From an uncultured Clostridium sp. (GTDB taxonomy: Bacteria; Bacillota; Clostridia; Clostridiales; Clostridiaceae): 44,203 bases of DNA. Below, piece by piece: positions 8,485 through 16,541 of this stretch. Numbering within the stretch: position 1 is the stretch's first letter; each line of letters starts with the position of its first letter. The stretch lies in NCBI GenBank assembly GCA_934746015.1, contig CAKVEW010000028.1:1-44203 (forward strand), in the 5' to 3' direction. The notes beneath the pieces are model-generated. The model did no database searches. It was not told the origin of the DNA and saw only the letters and a list, made by a program, of their open reading frames with translations. Both the position numbers and the translations under genes were made by a program.

Positions 8485-8967
8485 ATGTTAAAAACGAAGG
8501 ATTTTTATTTGCTTAAGGTTTTTGATATTAGGGGGAAGTATCTAGGGATTATAGATGATATTTATATAGACTTTCATGATGGAAAAATCAAAGGCTTTTT
8601 ACTTTCTAATTATCTGCTTTTTAGTAAAAGAAATTTTATTAAGGTAGAGGATATTGTCTATATAGAAGATGTAATGATTATTAAAGAATTAAACAAAAAA
8701 GAAGGAATATCCTTTAGAAGTATTAAGGATATAGATGTTAAAGATAAAAATAATATTATTAAAGGTGTACTAGAAGATTTAGTTATAGATAAGCAAGATT
8801 TATCTATAAAAGGATTAGTTATAAGCTCAGGAATATTTGACAGAATAATAAAGGGAAAAGAAATATTGCTTTTAAAGGAATGTATATTAGGTGAAGACTT
8901 TATTTTGTATTATGGCCATAATAAAGTGATATTTAAAAGTATTCCAAGAAAGAGGAAAACATGCTGA
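8485..8967 (+). CDS. PRC-barrel domain protein
   Basis: About 160 residues with two PRC-barrel-like beta modules. The first is near residues 1-75 (LKVFDIRGKYLGIIDDIYID, then IKGFLLSN). The second is near 85-155 (IKGVLEDLVIDKQ, IKGLVISSG). PRC barrels are small beta domains found in RimM and in the sporulation protein YlmC. They bind partners and have no enzymatic chemistry. I chose the ATG at 8485, after GGTGA at 8476-8480, because the upstream in-frame ATG at 8419 lies inside the terminator hairpin and would add an unrelated hydrophobic leader. The stop overlaps the ATG of the next gene, an AI-2E-family membrane protein, so the two are coupled. No precise function is known to me. Confidence 0.8.
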   Translation: MLKTKDFYLLKVFDIRGKYLGIIDDIYIDFHDGKIKGFLLSNYLLFSKRNFIKVEDIVYIEDVMIIKELNKKEGISFRSIKDIDVKDKNNIIKGVLEDLVIDKQDLSIKGLVISSGIFDRIIKGKEILLLKECILGEDFILYYGHNKVIFKSIPRKRKTC

Positions 8968-9992
8968 TTACTAATAAAACGAAAAAAAAACTTTATTACG
9001 GCTTTTTGATAATATTATTAATTTTTATTATAATATTATATTTAAAAGTGAAAACATTAAATAGTATAGTTAATATAATTTTTATAAGTTTTATATTAGC
9101 ATATACATTAAAGCCTTTAAGAAATATGTTATGTGATAAGGTTAAGGTCAAGAAGAGAACAGCTTCAATAGTGATAATACTTAGTATTATTCTTTCTATT
9201 TCAATATTTATTTATATATTAATTCCTTCTCTTCTAAAGGAAAGCTACAATTTAGGTAATATATTAGATAATATAGATAATTATGTGGAAACTATAGCTA
9301 AAAAGTTAAACATCAATGATATCTCATTTTTTGATAGTTTATATGGAAGAATTAGTGATGGAACTAATTTGTTTTTTAGAAATTTTTTCAATTCTTTAGT
9401 TGATAATTTAATGTCTTCTTTAGAAAGTATTATTTCTTTAGCTATAGTGCCTATAGTAACATATTATTTTTTAGTGGATGGTGAATTAATATTTAATAAG
9501 CTATTATTAATATTACCTACTGAAAAAAGAGTTATAGCTAAAAAGGTTATAACACATATTGATAAGGTTTTATCTAGATATATAATAAGTCAATTGCTTT
9601 TATCATTAATTATTGGGGTGTTAACAACTATAGCACTTTTTATTTTAAATGTTAAGTTTTCTCTATTACTAGGTGTATTTAATGGATTATTAAATATTGT
9701 ACCTTATTTTGGACCGATAATTGGAGGAATACCAGCTGTTTTTATAGCTCTTATGGAATCTCCCAATAAAGCATTATGGACGCTAATAATTGTATTTATT
9801 ATTCAACAGATAGAAGGGAATATATTATCTCCTAAAATAACAGGAGATAGCACTGATATGCATCCTATTATAATTATAATATTACTATTAATTGGTGATA
9901 AATTAGGTGGATTCATTGGAATGATAATTATAGTGCCTATAGGAGTTATTATTAAGGTTATTTATGAAGATATTAATGATTATCTGTTCTAA
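8961..9992 (+). CDS. AI-2E family (UPF0118) membrane transporter
   Basis: A 343-residue membrane protein of the PerM/AI-2E exporter family, which includes TqsA and putative Na+/H+ antiporters. Hydrophobic segments at about 10-50 and 65-90 are followed by a polar stretch near 95-140. Further segments then cover 145-335. The conserved family region NGLLNIVPYFGPIIGGIPA is near 240-258, and QQIEGNILSPKITG is near 277-290. The name does not prove autoinducer transport. Most members have unknown cargo. Its start overlaps the end of the PRC-barrel gene by 7 nt, with AGAGG 4 nt upstream. In Bacillus, the homologue yrrI also lies shortly before alaS, so this position is conserved. No terminator is seen before the alaS promoter. 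Confidence 0.9.
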   Translation: MLITNKTKKKLYYGFLIILLIFIIILYLKVKTLNSIVNIIFISFILAYTLKPLRNMLCDKVKVKKRTASIVIILSIILSISIFIYILIPSLLKESYNLGNILDNIDNYVETIAKKLNINDISFFDSLYGRISDGTNLFFRNFFNSLVDNLMSSLESIISLAIVPIVTYYFLVDGELIFNKLLLILPTEKRVIAKKVITHIDKVLSRYIISQLLLSLIIGVLTTIALFILNVKFSLLLGVFNGLLNIVPYFGPIIGGIPAVFIALMESPNKALWTLIIVFIIQQIEGNILSPKITGDSTDMHPIIIIILLLIGDKLGGFIGMIIIVPIGVIIKVIYEDINDYLF

Positions 9993-10002
9993 AATAAAAT
10001 AA

Positions 10003-10031
10003 TTGACATATTTTAATAAATAAACTATAAT
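10003..10031 (+). promoter_or_regulatory. Sigma-A promoter of the alaS T-box unit
   Basis: TTGACA (10003-10008) and TATAAT (10026-10031) with exactly 17 bp between them are both consensus hexamers. Transcription should start near 10038, leaving a leader of about 250 nt that contains the T-box. Confidence 0.85.
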
Positions 10032-10057
10032 TTCATTGAAATATAAGAAAAATTAAT

Positions 10058-10252
10058 AGTTAGCGTTGAAGAGAATGAGTAAATGTACCCTGTGTATTCA
10101 GAGAAGAAGTGGTTGGTGAAAACTTCTTACATAATATATTGAAGCTATCTTGGAGCTATATTTTATCTAAGTGATGCATTTATGCATAATTAGGGTGGTA
10201 CCGCGGAATATATGTTTTCGTCCCTTTTTTTATAGGGATGGAAACTTTTTTT
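10058..10252 (+). promoter_or_regulatory. T-box leader (tRNA-Ala sensing riboswitch)
   Basis: The invariant T-box AGGGTGGTACCGCGG is at 10192-10206. Upstream is a long stem I with the apical-loop motif (AGAGAAG...GGTTGGTGAAAA near 10100-10121). The specifier-loop sequence TGAAGCTATCTTGGAG near 10140-10155 places GCT, an alanine codon, at 10144-10146. The bulge reads TGGT, which can pair with the ACCA 3' end of uncharged tRNA-Ala (discriminator A). Uncharged tRNA-Ala should therefore stabilise the antiterminator and let alaS be transcribed. Confidence 0.95.
10214..10252 (+). terminator. Regulated terminator of the alaS T-box
   Basis: GTTTTCGTCCCT (10214-10225) pairs with AGGGATGGAAAC (10234-10245) over 12 bp including G-U pairs. 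TTTTTTT follows at 10246-10252. It competes with the antiterminator formed around the T-box sequence at 10192-10206. Confidence 0.92.
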
Positions 10253-10286
10253 ATTATATAAAGCTATAAATTTGGAGGTAAAAATT

Positions 10287-12926
10287 ATGAAATTCATTGG
10301 AACTAATGAGCTTAGAGAAGCTTATTTAAGATTTTTTGAATCAAAAGAGCACTTAAGATTAGAGAGTTTTCCTCTAGTGCCTAAAAATGATAAATCATTA
10401 TTGTTAATAAATGCAGGTATGGCACCACTTAAGCCATATTTTACTGGATTACAAGAACCACCAAGAAAAAGGATTACTACTTGCCAAAAGTGTATTAGAA
10501 CTGGTGATATTGAAAATGTAGGTAAAACATCAAGACATGGTACTTTCTTTGAAATGCTTGGAAACTTCTCTTTTGGAGATTACTTTAAAGAAGAAATAAT
10601 ACCTTGGGCATGGGAATTTATTACTGAAACTTTACAAATTCCAAAGGATAAATTGTATGTAACTATTTATTTAGAAGATGATGAAGCTTTTGATATATGG
10701 TGTAAGAAAACTGATGTAGATCCAAAAAGAATTTTTAGATTAGGTAAAGACGATAACTTCTGGGAAATAGGAGTTGGACCTTGTGGACCATGTACTGAAA
10801 TTCACTTTGACAGAGGAGAAGGTACTATCACAAATGTTGATGACTTTGTAAAAGCTTCTGATGAAGATAGAGTAGTTGAATTCTGGAATTTAGTATTTAC
10901 TCAGTTTGATAAAGATGAGGATGGTAATTATAATAAATTAGCAAATCCTAATATTGATACAGGTATGGGACTTGAAAGAATTGCTACAATTATGCAAGGT
11001 GTAGATAATATATTTGAAATAGATACAGTTAAAAATATATTAAATAAGGTTTCAGAACTTTCTGGAGTGAAATACGGAGAAGATCATCAAAAGGATATAT
11101 CTTTAAGAATAATTACTGATCATGTCAAGTCTGTAACTATGCTTATTTCAGATGGAGTTCAGCCAAGTAATGAAGGAAGGGGATATGTTCTTAGAAGACT
11201 TTTAAGAAGAGCTGCTAGACATGGAAGATTACTTGGAATTAAAGGGTTATTCTTAACTGAAATAGTTGAATCTGTAGTTGATAATTATGGAGCTGCTTAT
11301 CCAAATCTTAAAGAAAATAAGGAATATATTGAAAAAATAGTTTCCTTAGAAGAAGAAAGATTTAATGAAACTATAGATTCAGGAATGGTTATATTAAATG
11401 ATTATATTAAAGAAATGGAAGCTGCAAAGGAAAATATATTAAAGGGAGAAAAGGCCTTTAAGTTATATGATACTTATGGATTCCCAATTGAATTAACAGA
11501 AGAAATATTAGAAGAAAAAGGTATGAAGGTTGATCATGACTCTTTCAGAAAAGAAATGGAAGAACAAAGGCAAAGAGCTAGAAATGCTAGAGGTGAATCT
11601 TCTTATATGGGAAGTGATGAAAGCCCAATAAATAAGATAGAAGCTTCAATAAATACTGAGTTTATAGGGTATTCTAATATTGAAGTGAATTCAAAAATTA
11701 TTGTATTAGCAAATGATAATGAATTTGTAAATGAATTGTCAAAGGGTGACAAAGGTTATATAGTAACTGAAAAAACTCCTTTTTATGCTGAAATGGGTGG
11801 TCAAGTAGGAGATAAAGGTACTATTAAGACTCCTTCTGGTGAAGCTTATGTTTATGACACTAAGAAAAATGTGGGCGGAAAAACTATACATTATGTAAAA
11901 GTTACTGAAGGTAATATAAAGATAAATGAAGATGCAAAACTAAAAATAGATCTAGTAAGAAGAAACAGTATTGCGAAGAATCATACTGCAACACATATGT
12001 TACATGAAGCTTTAAAGCAAGTAGTTGGTAAACATGTAAATCAAGCTGGTTCATACGTAGATGATGAAAGATTAAGATTTGACTTTGCACACTTTAAAGC
12101 ATTATCAGAAGAAGAAATTCAAAAAATAGAAGATTTAGTTAATATTAAAATCATGGAAGTATTTAATGTTGATACTGATTTAATGACTTTAGATGAAGCT
12201 AGAAATTCAGGAGCTATGGCTTTATTTGATGATAAATATGGAGATAAGGTTAGAGTTGTTAGTGTTGGAGAATTCTCAAAAGAACTTTGCGGAGGTACAC
12301 ATGTTCATAATTCTGGAGAAATTGGATTGTTTAAAATAATATCTGAAGCTGGTGTAGCAGCTGGAATTAGAAGAATAGAAGCTGTAACTGGAATTAATGC
12401 AATAAAATATATGGAAGAAAAACAAAGATTATTAAAAGAGGCATGTAGCGTTCTTAAGTGTAGCGAAAAAGATGTAATTAAGAAGATAGCTTCTCAAGGA
12501 TCAGAAATTAAAGAAAAAGAAAAAGAAATACTAGAACTTAAAAATAAATTAGCATCAGGAGTTGAAGATGATATTATAGCTTCTGCTAAGGATGTTAATG
12601 GTGTTAAAGTGGCAGTGTTTGAAGTATCAGATATAGACGGAAATTCATTGAGAGATCTTGCTGATAAGGTTAGAAATAAACTTTCAAGTGGAGTAGTTGT
12701 ATTGTTTAGTAATGTTTCTGGAAAAGTAAATTTAATATCAATGGCAACAAAAGATGTATTAGAAAAAGGCATACATTGTGGCAAGATAATTAAAGAAGTA
12801 GCTTCTATAGTTGGAGGCGGTGGAGGAGGAAGACCAGATATGGCTCAAGCTGGTGGTAAGAATCCTGAAAATATAAAAACTGCAATAGAAAAAACTTATT
12901 CTGTAATAGAATCTTTGGTAAAATAG
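10287..12926 (+). CDS. alaS: Alanyl-tRNA synthetase
   Basis: Charges tRNA-Ala in the cytoplasm and edits mischarged Ser/Gly. About 879 residues, full length. The class II catalytic core opens the protein ([21 protein letters not shown], motif 2 around [22 protein letters not shown]). The editing domain shows the zinc motif [11 protein letters not shown] and the later CGGTH. The C-terminal DHHA1/C-Ala domain ends in a Gly-rich [19 protein letters not shown] 15 nt upstream is in frame but overlaps the GGAGG ribosome site, so the ATG 8 nt after that site is the start. Expression is controlled by the T-box leader. No hairpin terminator is visible after the stop. The next gene has its own promoter. 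Confidence 0.97.
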   Translation: MKFIGTNELREAYLRFFESKEHLRLESFPLVPKNDKSLLLINAGMAPLKPYFTGLQEPPRKRITTCQKCIRTGDIENVGKTSRHGTFFEMLGNFSFGDYFKEEIIPWAWEFITETLQIPKDKLYVTIYLEDDEAFDIWCKKTDVDPKRIFRLGKDDNFWEIGVGPCGPCTEIHFDRGEGTITNVDDFVKASDEDRVVEFWNLVFTQFDKDEDGNYNKLANPNIDTGMGLERIATIMQGVDNIFEIDTVKNILNKVSELSGVKYGEDHQKDISLRIITDHVKSVTMLISDGVQPSNEGRGYVLRRLLRRAARHGRLLGIKGLFLTEIVESVVDNYGAAYPNLKENKEYIEKIVSLEEERFNETIDSGMVILNDYIKEMEAAKENILKGEKAFKLYDTYGFPIELTEEILEEKGMKVDHDSFRKEMEEQRQRARNARGESSYMGSDESPINKIEASINTEFIGYSNIEVNSKIIVLANDNEFVNELSKGDKGYIVTEKTPFYAEMGGQVGDKGTIKTPSGEAYVYDTKKNVGGKTIHYVKVTEGNIKINEDAKLKIDLVRRNSIAKNHTATHMLHEALKQVVGKHVNQAGSYVDDERLRFDFAHFKALSEEEIQKIEDLVNIKIMEVFNVDTDLMTLDEARNSGAMALFDDKYGDKVRVVSVGEFSKELCGGTHVHNSGEIGLFKIISEAGVAAGIRRIEAVTGINAIKYMEEKQRLLKEACSVLKCSEKDVIKKIASQGSEIKEKEKEILELKNKLASGVEDDIIASAKDVNGVKVAVFEVSDIDGNSLRDLADKVRNKLSSGVVVLFSNVSGKVNLISMATKDVLEKGIHCGKIIKEVASIVGGGGGGRPDMAQAGGKNPENIKTAIEKTYSVIESLVK

Positions 12927-12975
12927 TGTACTTTTAAATTATTTTAGTTTATAATATAATTAATAGATATAAACA

Positions 12976-13005
12976 TTGAATAAAATTTGAAATAAATGAT
13001 ATACT
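12976..13005 (+). promoter_or_regulatory. Promoter of ireB
   Basis: TTGAAT at 12976-12981 and TATACT at 13000-13005 are 18 bp apart. TG at 12997-12998 makes an extended -10 (TGATATACT). Predicted start near 13012. Confidence 0.6.
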
Positions 13006-13066
13006 ATTATTAGAAGAATTTAACTAAATATAAGTAAGGGGGTGGGCTGCAATTAGCAGCAGTTAT

Positions 13067-13324
13067 ATGAATAATAACTTAGATGCAACAATGCAATTTA
13101 ACTTAAACATCAACAAAGGAGATTTAACAAAATCAATATTAACAGATGTTTATAATGCGTTACAGGAGAAAGGTTATAACCCAGTTAACCAGCTAGTTGG
13201 ATATCTCATTTCAGGAGACCCTTCTTACATTACAAGCTACAACGGAGCAAGAGCTTTACTAAGAAAACTTGAAAGAGATGAAATTCTTGAGGAAGTTATA
13301 AAATCTTATTTAGAAATAAAATAA
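13067..13324 (+). CDS. ireB: IreB family regulatory phosphoprotein (UPF0297/DUF965)
   Basis: An 85-residue cytosolic protein. IreB in Enterococcus is phosphorylated by the PASTA kinase IreK and lowers cephalosporin resistance. The family signature is plain: TMQFNLN, then [20 protein letters not shown] and [15 protein letters not shown]. Thr9 is in the N-terminal region where phosphorylated threonines are found. The start is odd. The strong ribosome site AAGGGGGTG (13036-13044) is 22 nt before this ATG, with a small GCTGC/GCAGC hairpin (13046-13060) between them. An in-frame ATT at 13052 sits at the ideal 7 nt and would add five residues. The family usually begins near this Met, so I keep the ATG. 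Followed by a strong terminator. Confidence 0.93.
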   Translation: MNNNLDATMQFNLNINKGDLTKSILTDVYNALQEKGYNPVNQLVGYLISGDPSYITSYNGARALLRKLERDEILEEVIKSYLEIK

Positions 13325-13325
13325 A

Positions 13326-13358
13326 GAGTGCCCGTTTATTCGGGCACTTTTTAATTTT
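13326..13358 (+). terminator. Terminator after ireB
   Basis: AGTGCCCG (13327-13334) pairs perfectly with CGGGCACT (13341-13348) around TTTATT, followed by TTTTTAATTTTT. It stands between ireB and ruvX, which are often co-transcribed elsewhere. Either ruvX depends on read-through or it has a promoter I do not see. Confidence 0.92.
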
Positions 13359-13371
13359 TAAGGAGTAATAC

Positions 13372-13788
13372 ATGAGGATATTAGGTTTAGATATAGGATC
13401 AAAAACTATTGGAGTGGCAATAAGTGATCCGCTAGGATGGACTGCTCAAGGAATAACTACTATTAGAAGAACAAAAAAAGAAAATGACCTTGAAGAAGTA
13501 AAAAAAATATGTAAAGAATATTCTGTTGAAACTATAGTTATTGGATTACCTAAAAATATGAATGGAAGTATTGGGGAGTCAGGAGAAAGAGTTCTTGAAT
13601 TTTCAAATCAAATAGAAGAATATACAGGTTTAAAAGTTGAAATGTGGGATGAAAGATTAACAACAGTTGCAGCTCATAAAGCTATGTTAGAGGCAGATTT
13701 ATCAAGAAATAAAAGGAAAAAAATAGTGGATAAGATAGCTGCTACTTATATACTTCAAGGATACTTAGATAGATTAAGTATGAAATAA
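13372..13788 (+). CDS. ruvX: YqgF/RuvX family Holliday-junction resolvase-like nuclease
   Basis: A 138-residue RNase H-like fold protein. It is essential in several bacteria and linked to 16S rRNA 5' end maturation and to resolving DNA junctions. The first acidic motif is in [30 protein letters not shown] follows near 63-76. The last acidic motif is [15 protein letters not shown] near 98-112. GGAGTAATAC provides the ribosome site before the ATG. It keeps the alaS-ireB-ruvX order seen in Bacillus (alaS-yrzL-yrrK). It starts 24 nt after the ireB hairpin. Confidence 0.93.
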   Translation: MRILGLDIGSKTIGVAISDPLGWTAQGITTIRRTKKENDLEEVKKICKEYSVETIVIGLPKNMNGSIGESGERVLEFSNQIEEYTGLKVEMWDERLTTVAAHKAMLEADLSRNKRKKIVDKIAATYILQGYLDRLSMK

Positions 13789-13815
13789 TACTTTAGTATC
13801 AATTGAAAATTATTA

Positions 13816-13844
13816 TTGACAAGTGTCAAGGGGAAAATTACAAT
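13816..13844 (+). promoter_or_regulatory. Promoter with a 14-bp inverted repeat over the -35 (DUF1292 gene)
   Basis: TTGACA at 13816-13821 and TACAAT at 13839-13844 are 17 bp apart. The -35 is the left arm of a perfect inverted repeat, TTGACA-AG-TGTCAA (13816-13829), which could be an operator for a dimeric repressor. The regulator is unknown. Confidence 0.6.
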
Positions 13845-13864
13845 TATAAAAAAAGGAGATTTTT

Positions 13865-14140
13865 ATGAATAAAGATTTAAAACAATTAGAATTATACGAT
13901 GAAGATGGTAATTTAGTAAAATTAAATGTTGTAGCATTTTTTGATATGATAAATCCAGATACAGAAGAAAAAAGTGAATATGTTATAGTATATGATGATA
14001 ATTATACTGAAGAAGATATATTTGCATTAAAGGTAGGAGTAGATGAAGATGGAGATGATTTATTAATTCCTATTGATGATGAAGTAGAACTTGCTGCAGT
14101 TCAAGAAGCATATGATACTATTTTTTCGGAAGAAGAATAG
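13865..14140 (+). CDS. DUF1292 family protein (YrzB)
   Basis: A 91-residue, strongly acidic cytosolic protein. Family signature: LELYDEDGNLVKLNVVAFFDM, then YVIVYDD and LIPIDDEVELAAVQEAYD. Its function is not known. The family is widespread in Firmicutes beside ruvX (yrrK-yrzB in Bacillus). AAAGGAG lies 7 nt before the ATG. It has its own promoter and is followed after about 45 nt by fur, with no terminator between, so the two may be one transcript. Confidence 0.9.
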   Translation: MNKDLKQLELYDEDGNLVKLNVVAFFDMINPDTEEKSEYVIVYDDNYTEEDIFALKVGVDEDGDDLLIPIDDEVELAAVQEAYDTIFSEEE

Positions 14141-14185
14141 TTTTTAAAAATATATATAAATAAAATAGAAGGGGGTGTGTTGTCT

Positions 14186-14656
14186 GTGGAACATTCAAAC
14201 ACTATAGATTTTAATGTTTTAAAGGAAGACTTAAAACAAAAAGGATATAAATTAACTCCGCAAAGAAGAGCTATCGTTGATACCATAATAGATAAAGAAG
14301 GAGAGCACTTAACAGCAGAGGAAATATATGATGAAGTGAAGAAAAATTGTCCTGAAATAGGGCTCGCAACTGTATATAGAACTATAATTCTATTAGAAGA
14401 ATTAGGAGTAGTATGTAAGTTGGATTTAGATGATGGATGTAGTAGATATGAATTAGCTCGTAAAAACGAAGGGCATAGACATCATCACTTAGTATGTAAT
14501 GAATGTAAAAGTGTTATTGAAGTTCAAGATGATCTATTAGATGAACTTGAAGAAGAAGTTGAAAGGTCTTATGGATTTAAAATTATAGACCACAGTGTTA
14601 AGTTCTTTGGTATTTGTAGAAAGTGTCAAAGTAAGATGGACGAAAATAAAAAATAG
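14186..14656 (+). CDS. fur: Fur-family metal-responsive repressor
   Basis: A dimeric winged-helix repressor that uses Fe2+ (or another metal or peroxide in PerR/Zur relatives). The DNA-binding part reads KGYKLTPQRRAIVDTI and IGLATVYRTIILLEELG. The metal region is HRHHHLVCNECK followed by the second CxxC pair GICRKC, so a structural zinc site is likely. I cannot tell Fur from PerR by motif alone. The start is uncertain. GTG at 14177, TTG at 14180 and GTG at 14186 are all in frame behind AGAAGGGGGTG. The site itself overlaps the first, and the last has the most workable spacing (10 nt). Its position between the DUF1292 gene and rnj differs from Bacillus. Confidence 0.9.
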   Translation: MEHSNTIDFNVLKEDLKQKGYKLTPQRRAIVDTIIDKEGEHLTAEEIYDEVKKNCPEIGLATVYRTIILLEELGVVCKLDLDDGCSRYELARKNEGHRHHHLVCNECKSVIEVQDDLLDELEEEVERSYGFKIIDHSVKFFGICRKCQSKMDENKK

Positions 14657-14724
14657 TGGATGAAGAGGTATCTCGTAATGAGAAGCCTTTAAGTTACATA
14701 ATTTAGGAAGAAGGAGGGGACATA

Positions 14725-16392
14725 TTGAAAAACGAAAAGGCAAAAGTTAGGATTATTCCTTTAGGTGGAATTAATGAGATAGGAAAGAATATAACTGCAA
14801 TAGAATATAAAGAAGATATAATAGTTATAGATTGTGGTCTTAAATTCCCAGATGAAGATATGTTCGGTATTGATTTAGTAATACCAGATATAAGTTATTT
14901 ATTAAAAAATAAAGATAAGATAAGAGGAATATTCTTAACACATGGTCATGAAGACCATATAGGGGCATTACCATATGTATTAAGACAATTAAATGTGCCT
15001 GTATATGGAACGAAATTAACTCTTGGGATTGTTGAAACAAAGCTTAAGGAGCACGGATTATTAAGTTCAACAGAACTTATAAGAGTAAAACCAAGAGATG
15101 TTATTAAATTGAATTCAGTTTCTGTAGAGTTTATTAAAACTAATCACTCTATAGCAGATTCAGTTGCAATTGCAATACACACTCCACTAGGAGTTGTATT
15201 ACACACTGGAGATTTTAAAATAGATTATACTCCTATAGATGGAGAACCTATGGATTTTGGAAGATTTGCAGAAATAGGTAAAAGAGGAGTATTAGCTATG
15301 ATGGCAGATTCAACTAATGTTGAAAAGCCAGGATATACTATGTCAGAAAAAGTTGTAGGAGAAAGTTTTGCAAGATTATTCTCTAAAGCAAAGGGAAGAA
15401 TAATAATAGCAACATTTGCTTCAAATGTGCACAGAATACAACAAATAATTGATGCAGCACGTTTATATGATAGAAAGGTAGCTGTATCAGGAAGAAGTAT
15501 GGAAAATATAGTTACTGTGGCTACAGAGCTTGGCTATTTAGAATTTGAAAAAGACATATTAGTAAGTATAGATCAAATTAATAAATATCCAAATGAAAAA
15601 GTAGTTATTATAACTACTGGCAGCCAAGGAGAACCAATGTCAGCTCTTACTAGAATGGCTAATTCTGAACACAGAAAGGTCAATATAGTTGAAGGAGATA
15701 CTGTTATTATATCTGCAACACCGATACCTGGAAATGAAAAGTTGGTTTCAAGAGTAATAAATCAATTATTCCAAAAGGGAGCAGAAGTAATATATAAGTC
15801 TTTAGCAGAAATACACGTTTCTGGGCATGCTTGTCAAGAAGAATTAAAGCTTATGCAAAGTTTAGTAAAACCTAAGTTCTTTATTCCAATTCATGGTGAG
15901 TATAGACACTTAAAGCAACATGGTGAGCTTGCTGTGTCTTTAGGAGTACCAGAAGAAAATATATTAATACCTGAAAATGGTGGAGTAATAGAAGTTAATA
16001 GAAATTCTATAAGAAAAAATGGGACAGTAACTGCAGGTCAAGTCTTTGTTGATGGATTAGGTGTAGGTGATGTTGGAAATATAGTATTAAGAGATAGAAA
16101 ACATTTATCTCAAGATGGTATATTAACAGTGGTTGTAACCTTATCTAAGGAAAATAACTCAATTATAGCTGGCCCAGATATAATTTCTAGAGGATTTGTA
16201 TATGTAAGAGAATCAGAAGGCTTAATGGACGAGGCTAAAGATATTGTTAAAGGCGTTTTAAGAGAATGTGAAGAAAGCAATATAACAGATTGGGCTAGTC
16301 TAAAGTCTAAAGTAAGAGATGAACTTAGATCTTATCTTTATGAAAAGACTAAGAGAAAACCTATGATATTACCAATTATAATGGAAATATAA
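14725..16392 (+). CDS. rnj: Ribonuclease J
   Basis: A metallo-beta-lactamase / beta-CASP RNase with 5'-3' exonuclease and endonuclease activity, central to mRNA decay and rRNA maturation in Firmicutes. The 555 residues equal the usual RNase J1 length. The zinc motif THGHEDHIG places His73, His75, Asp77 and His78. Other ligands are in HTGDFKID and HVSGHA. The beta-CASP region lies around 210-355 and a C-terminal domain follows. It starts at TTG, 7 nt after AGGAGG (AAGGAGGGGACATATTG). Only one J gene is seen in the window. A weak hairpin (AGGTATCTCGTAATGAGAAGCCT, near 14666-14688) precedes it in the leader and could matter for self-control, but this is speculative. Confidence 0.95.
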   Translation: MKNEKAKVRIIPLGGINEIGKNITAIEYKEDIIVIDCGLKFPDEDMFGIDLVIPDISYLLKNKDKIRGIFLTHGHEDHIGALPYVLRQLNVPVYGTKLTLGIVETKLKEHGLLSSTELIRVKPRDVIKLNSVSVEFIKTNHSIADSVAIAIHTPLGVVLHTGDFKIDYTPIDGEPMDFGRFAEIGKRGVLAMMADSTNVEKPGYTMSEKVVGESFARLFSKAKGRIIIATFASNVHRIQQIIDAARLYDRKVAVSGRSMENIVTVATELGYLEFEKDILVSIDQINKYPNEKVVIITTGSQGEPMSALTRMANSEHRKVNIVEGDTVIISATPIPGNEKLVSRVINQLFQKGAEVIYKSLAEIHVSGHACQEELKLMQSLVKPKFFIPIHGEYRHLKQHGELAVSLGVPEENILIPENGGVIEVNRNSIRKNGTVTAGQVFVDGLGVGDVGNIVLRDRKHLSQDGILTVVVTLSKENNSIIAGPDIISRGFVYVRESEGLMDEAKDIVKGVLRECEESNITDWASLKSKVRDELRSYLYEKTKRKPMILPIIMEI

Positions 16393-16400
16393 TCTAGAGG

Positions 16401-16429
16401 TTGACATTTCTTAATAATAACCTTAGAAT
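16401..16429 (+). promoter_or_regulatory. Sigma-A type promoter between rnj and typA
   Basis: TTGACA (16401-16406) and TAGAAT (16424-16429) with 17 bp spacing. Transcription would start near 16436 and meet the terminator at 16453 at once. It may make a very short RNA or a terminated leader for typA. Confidence 0.6.
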
Positions 16430-16452
16430 AAGTATGGTTTAAATATTTTTTT

Positions 16453-16486
16453 AAAATTGGATACTTGTGTATCCAATTTTATTTTG
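16453..16486 (+). terminator. Terminator between rnj and typA
   Basis: AAAATTGGATAC (16453-16464) pairs perfectly with GTATCCAATTTT (16469-16480) around a 4-nt loop. The following TTTTATTTT is a moderate U tract. It can end the rnj transcript and also any transcript from the promoter at 16401. Confidence 0.85.
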
Positions 16487-16541
16487 GAAAAAATAATTTA
16501 TAGGTTTACATTATATAAAAAAACATTATGGAGGAAAATAA

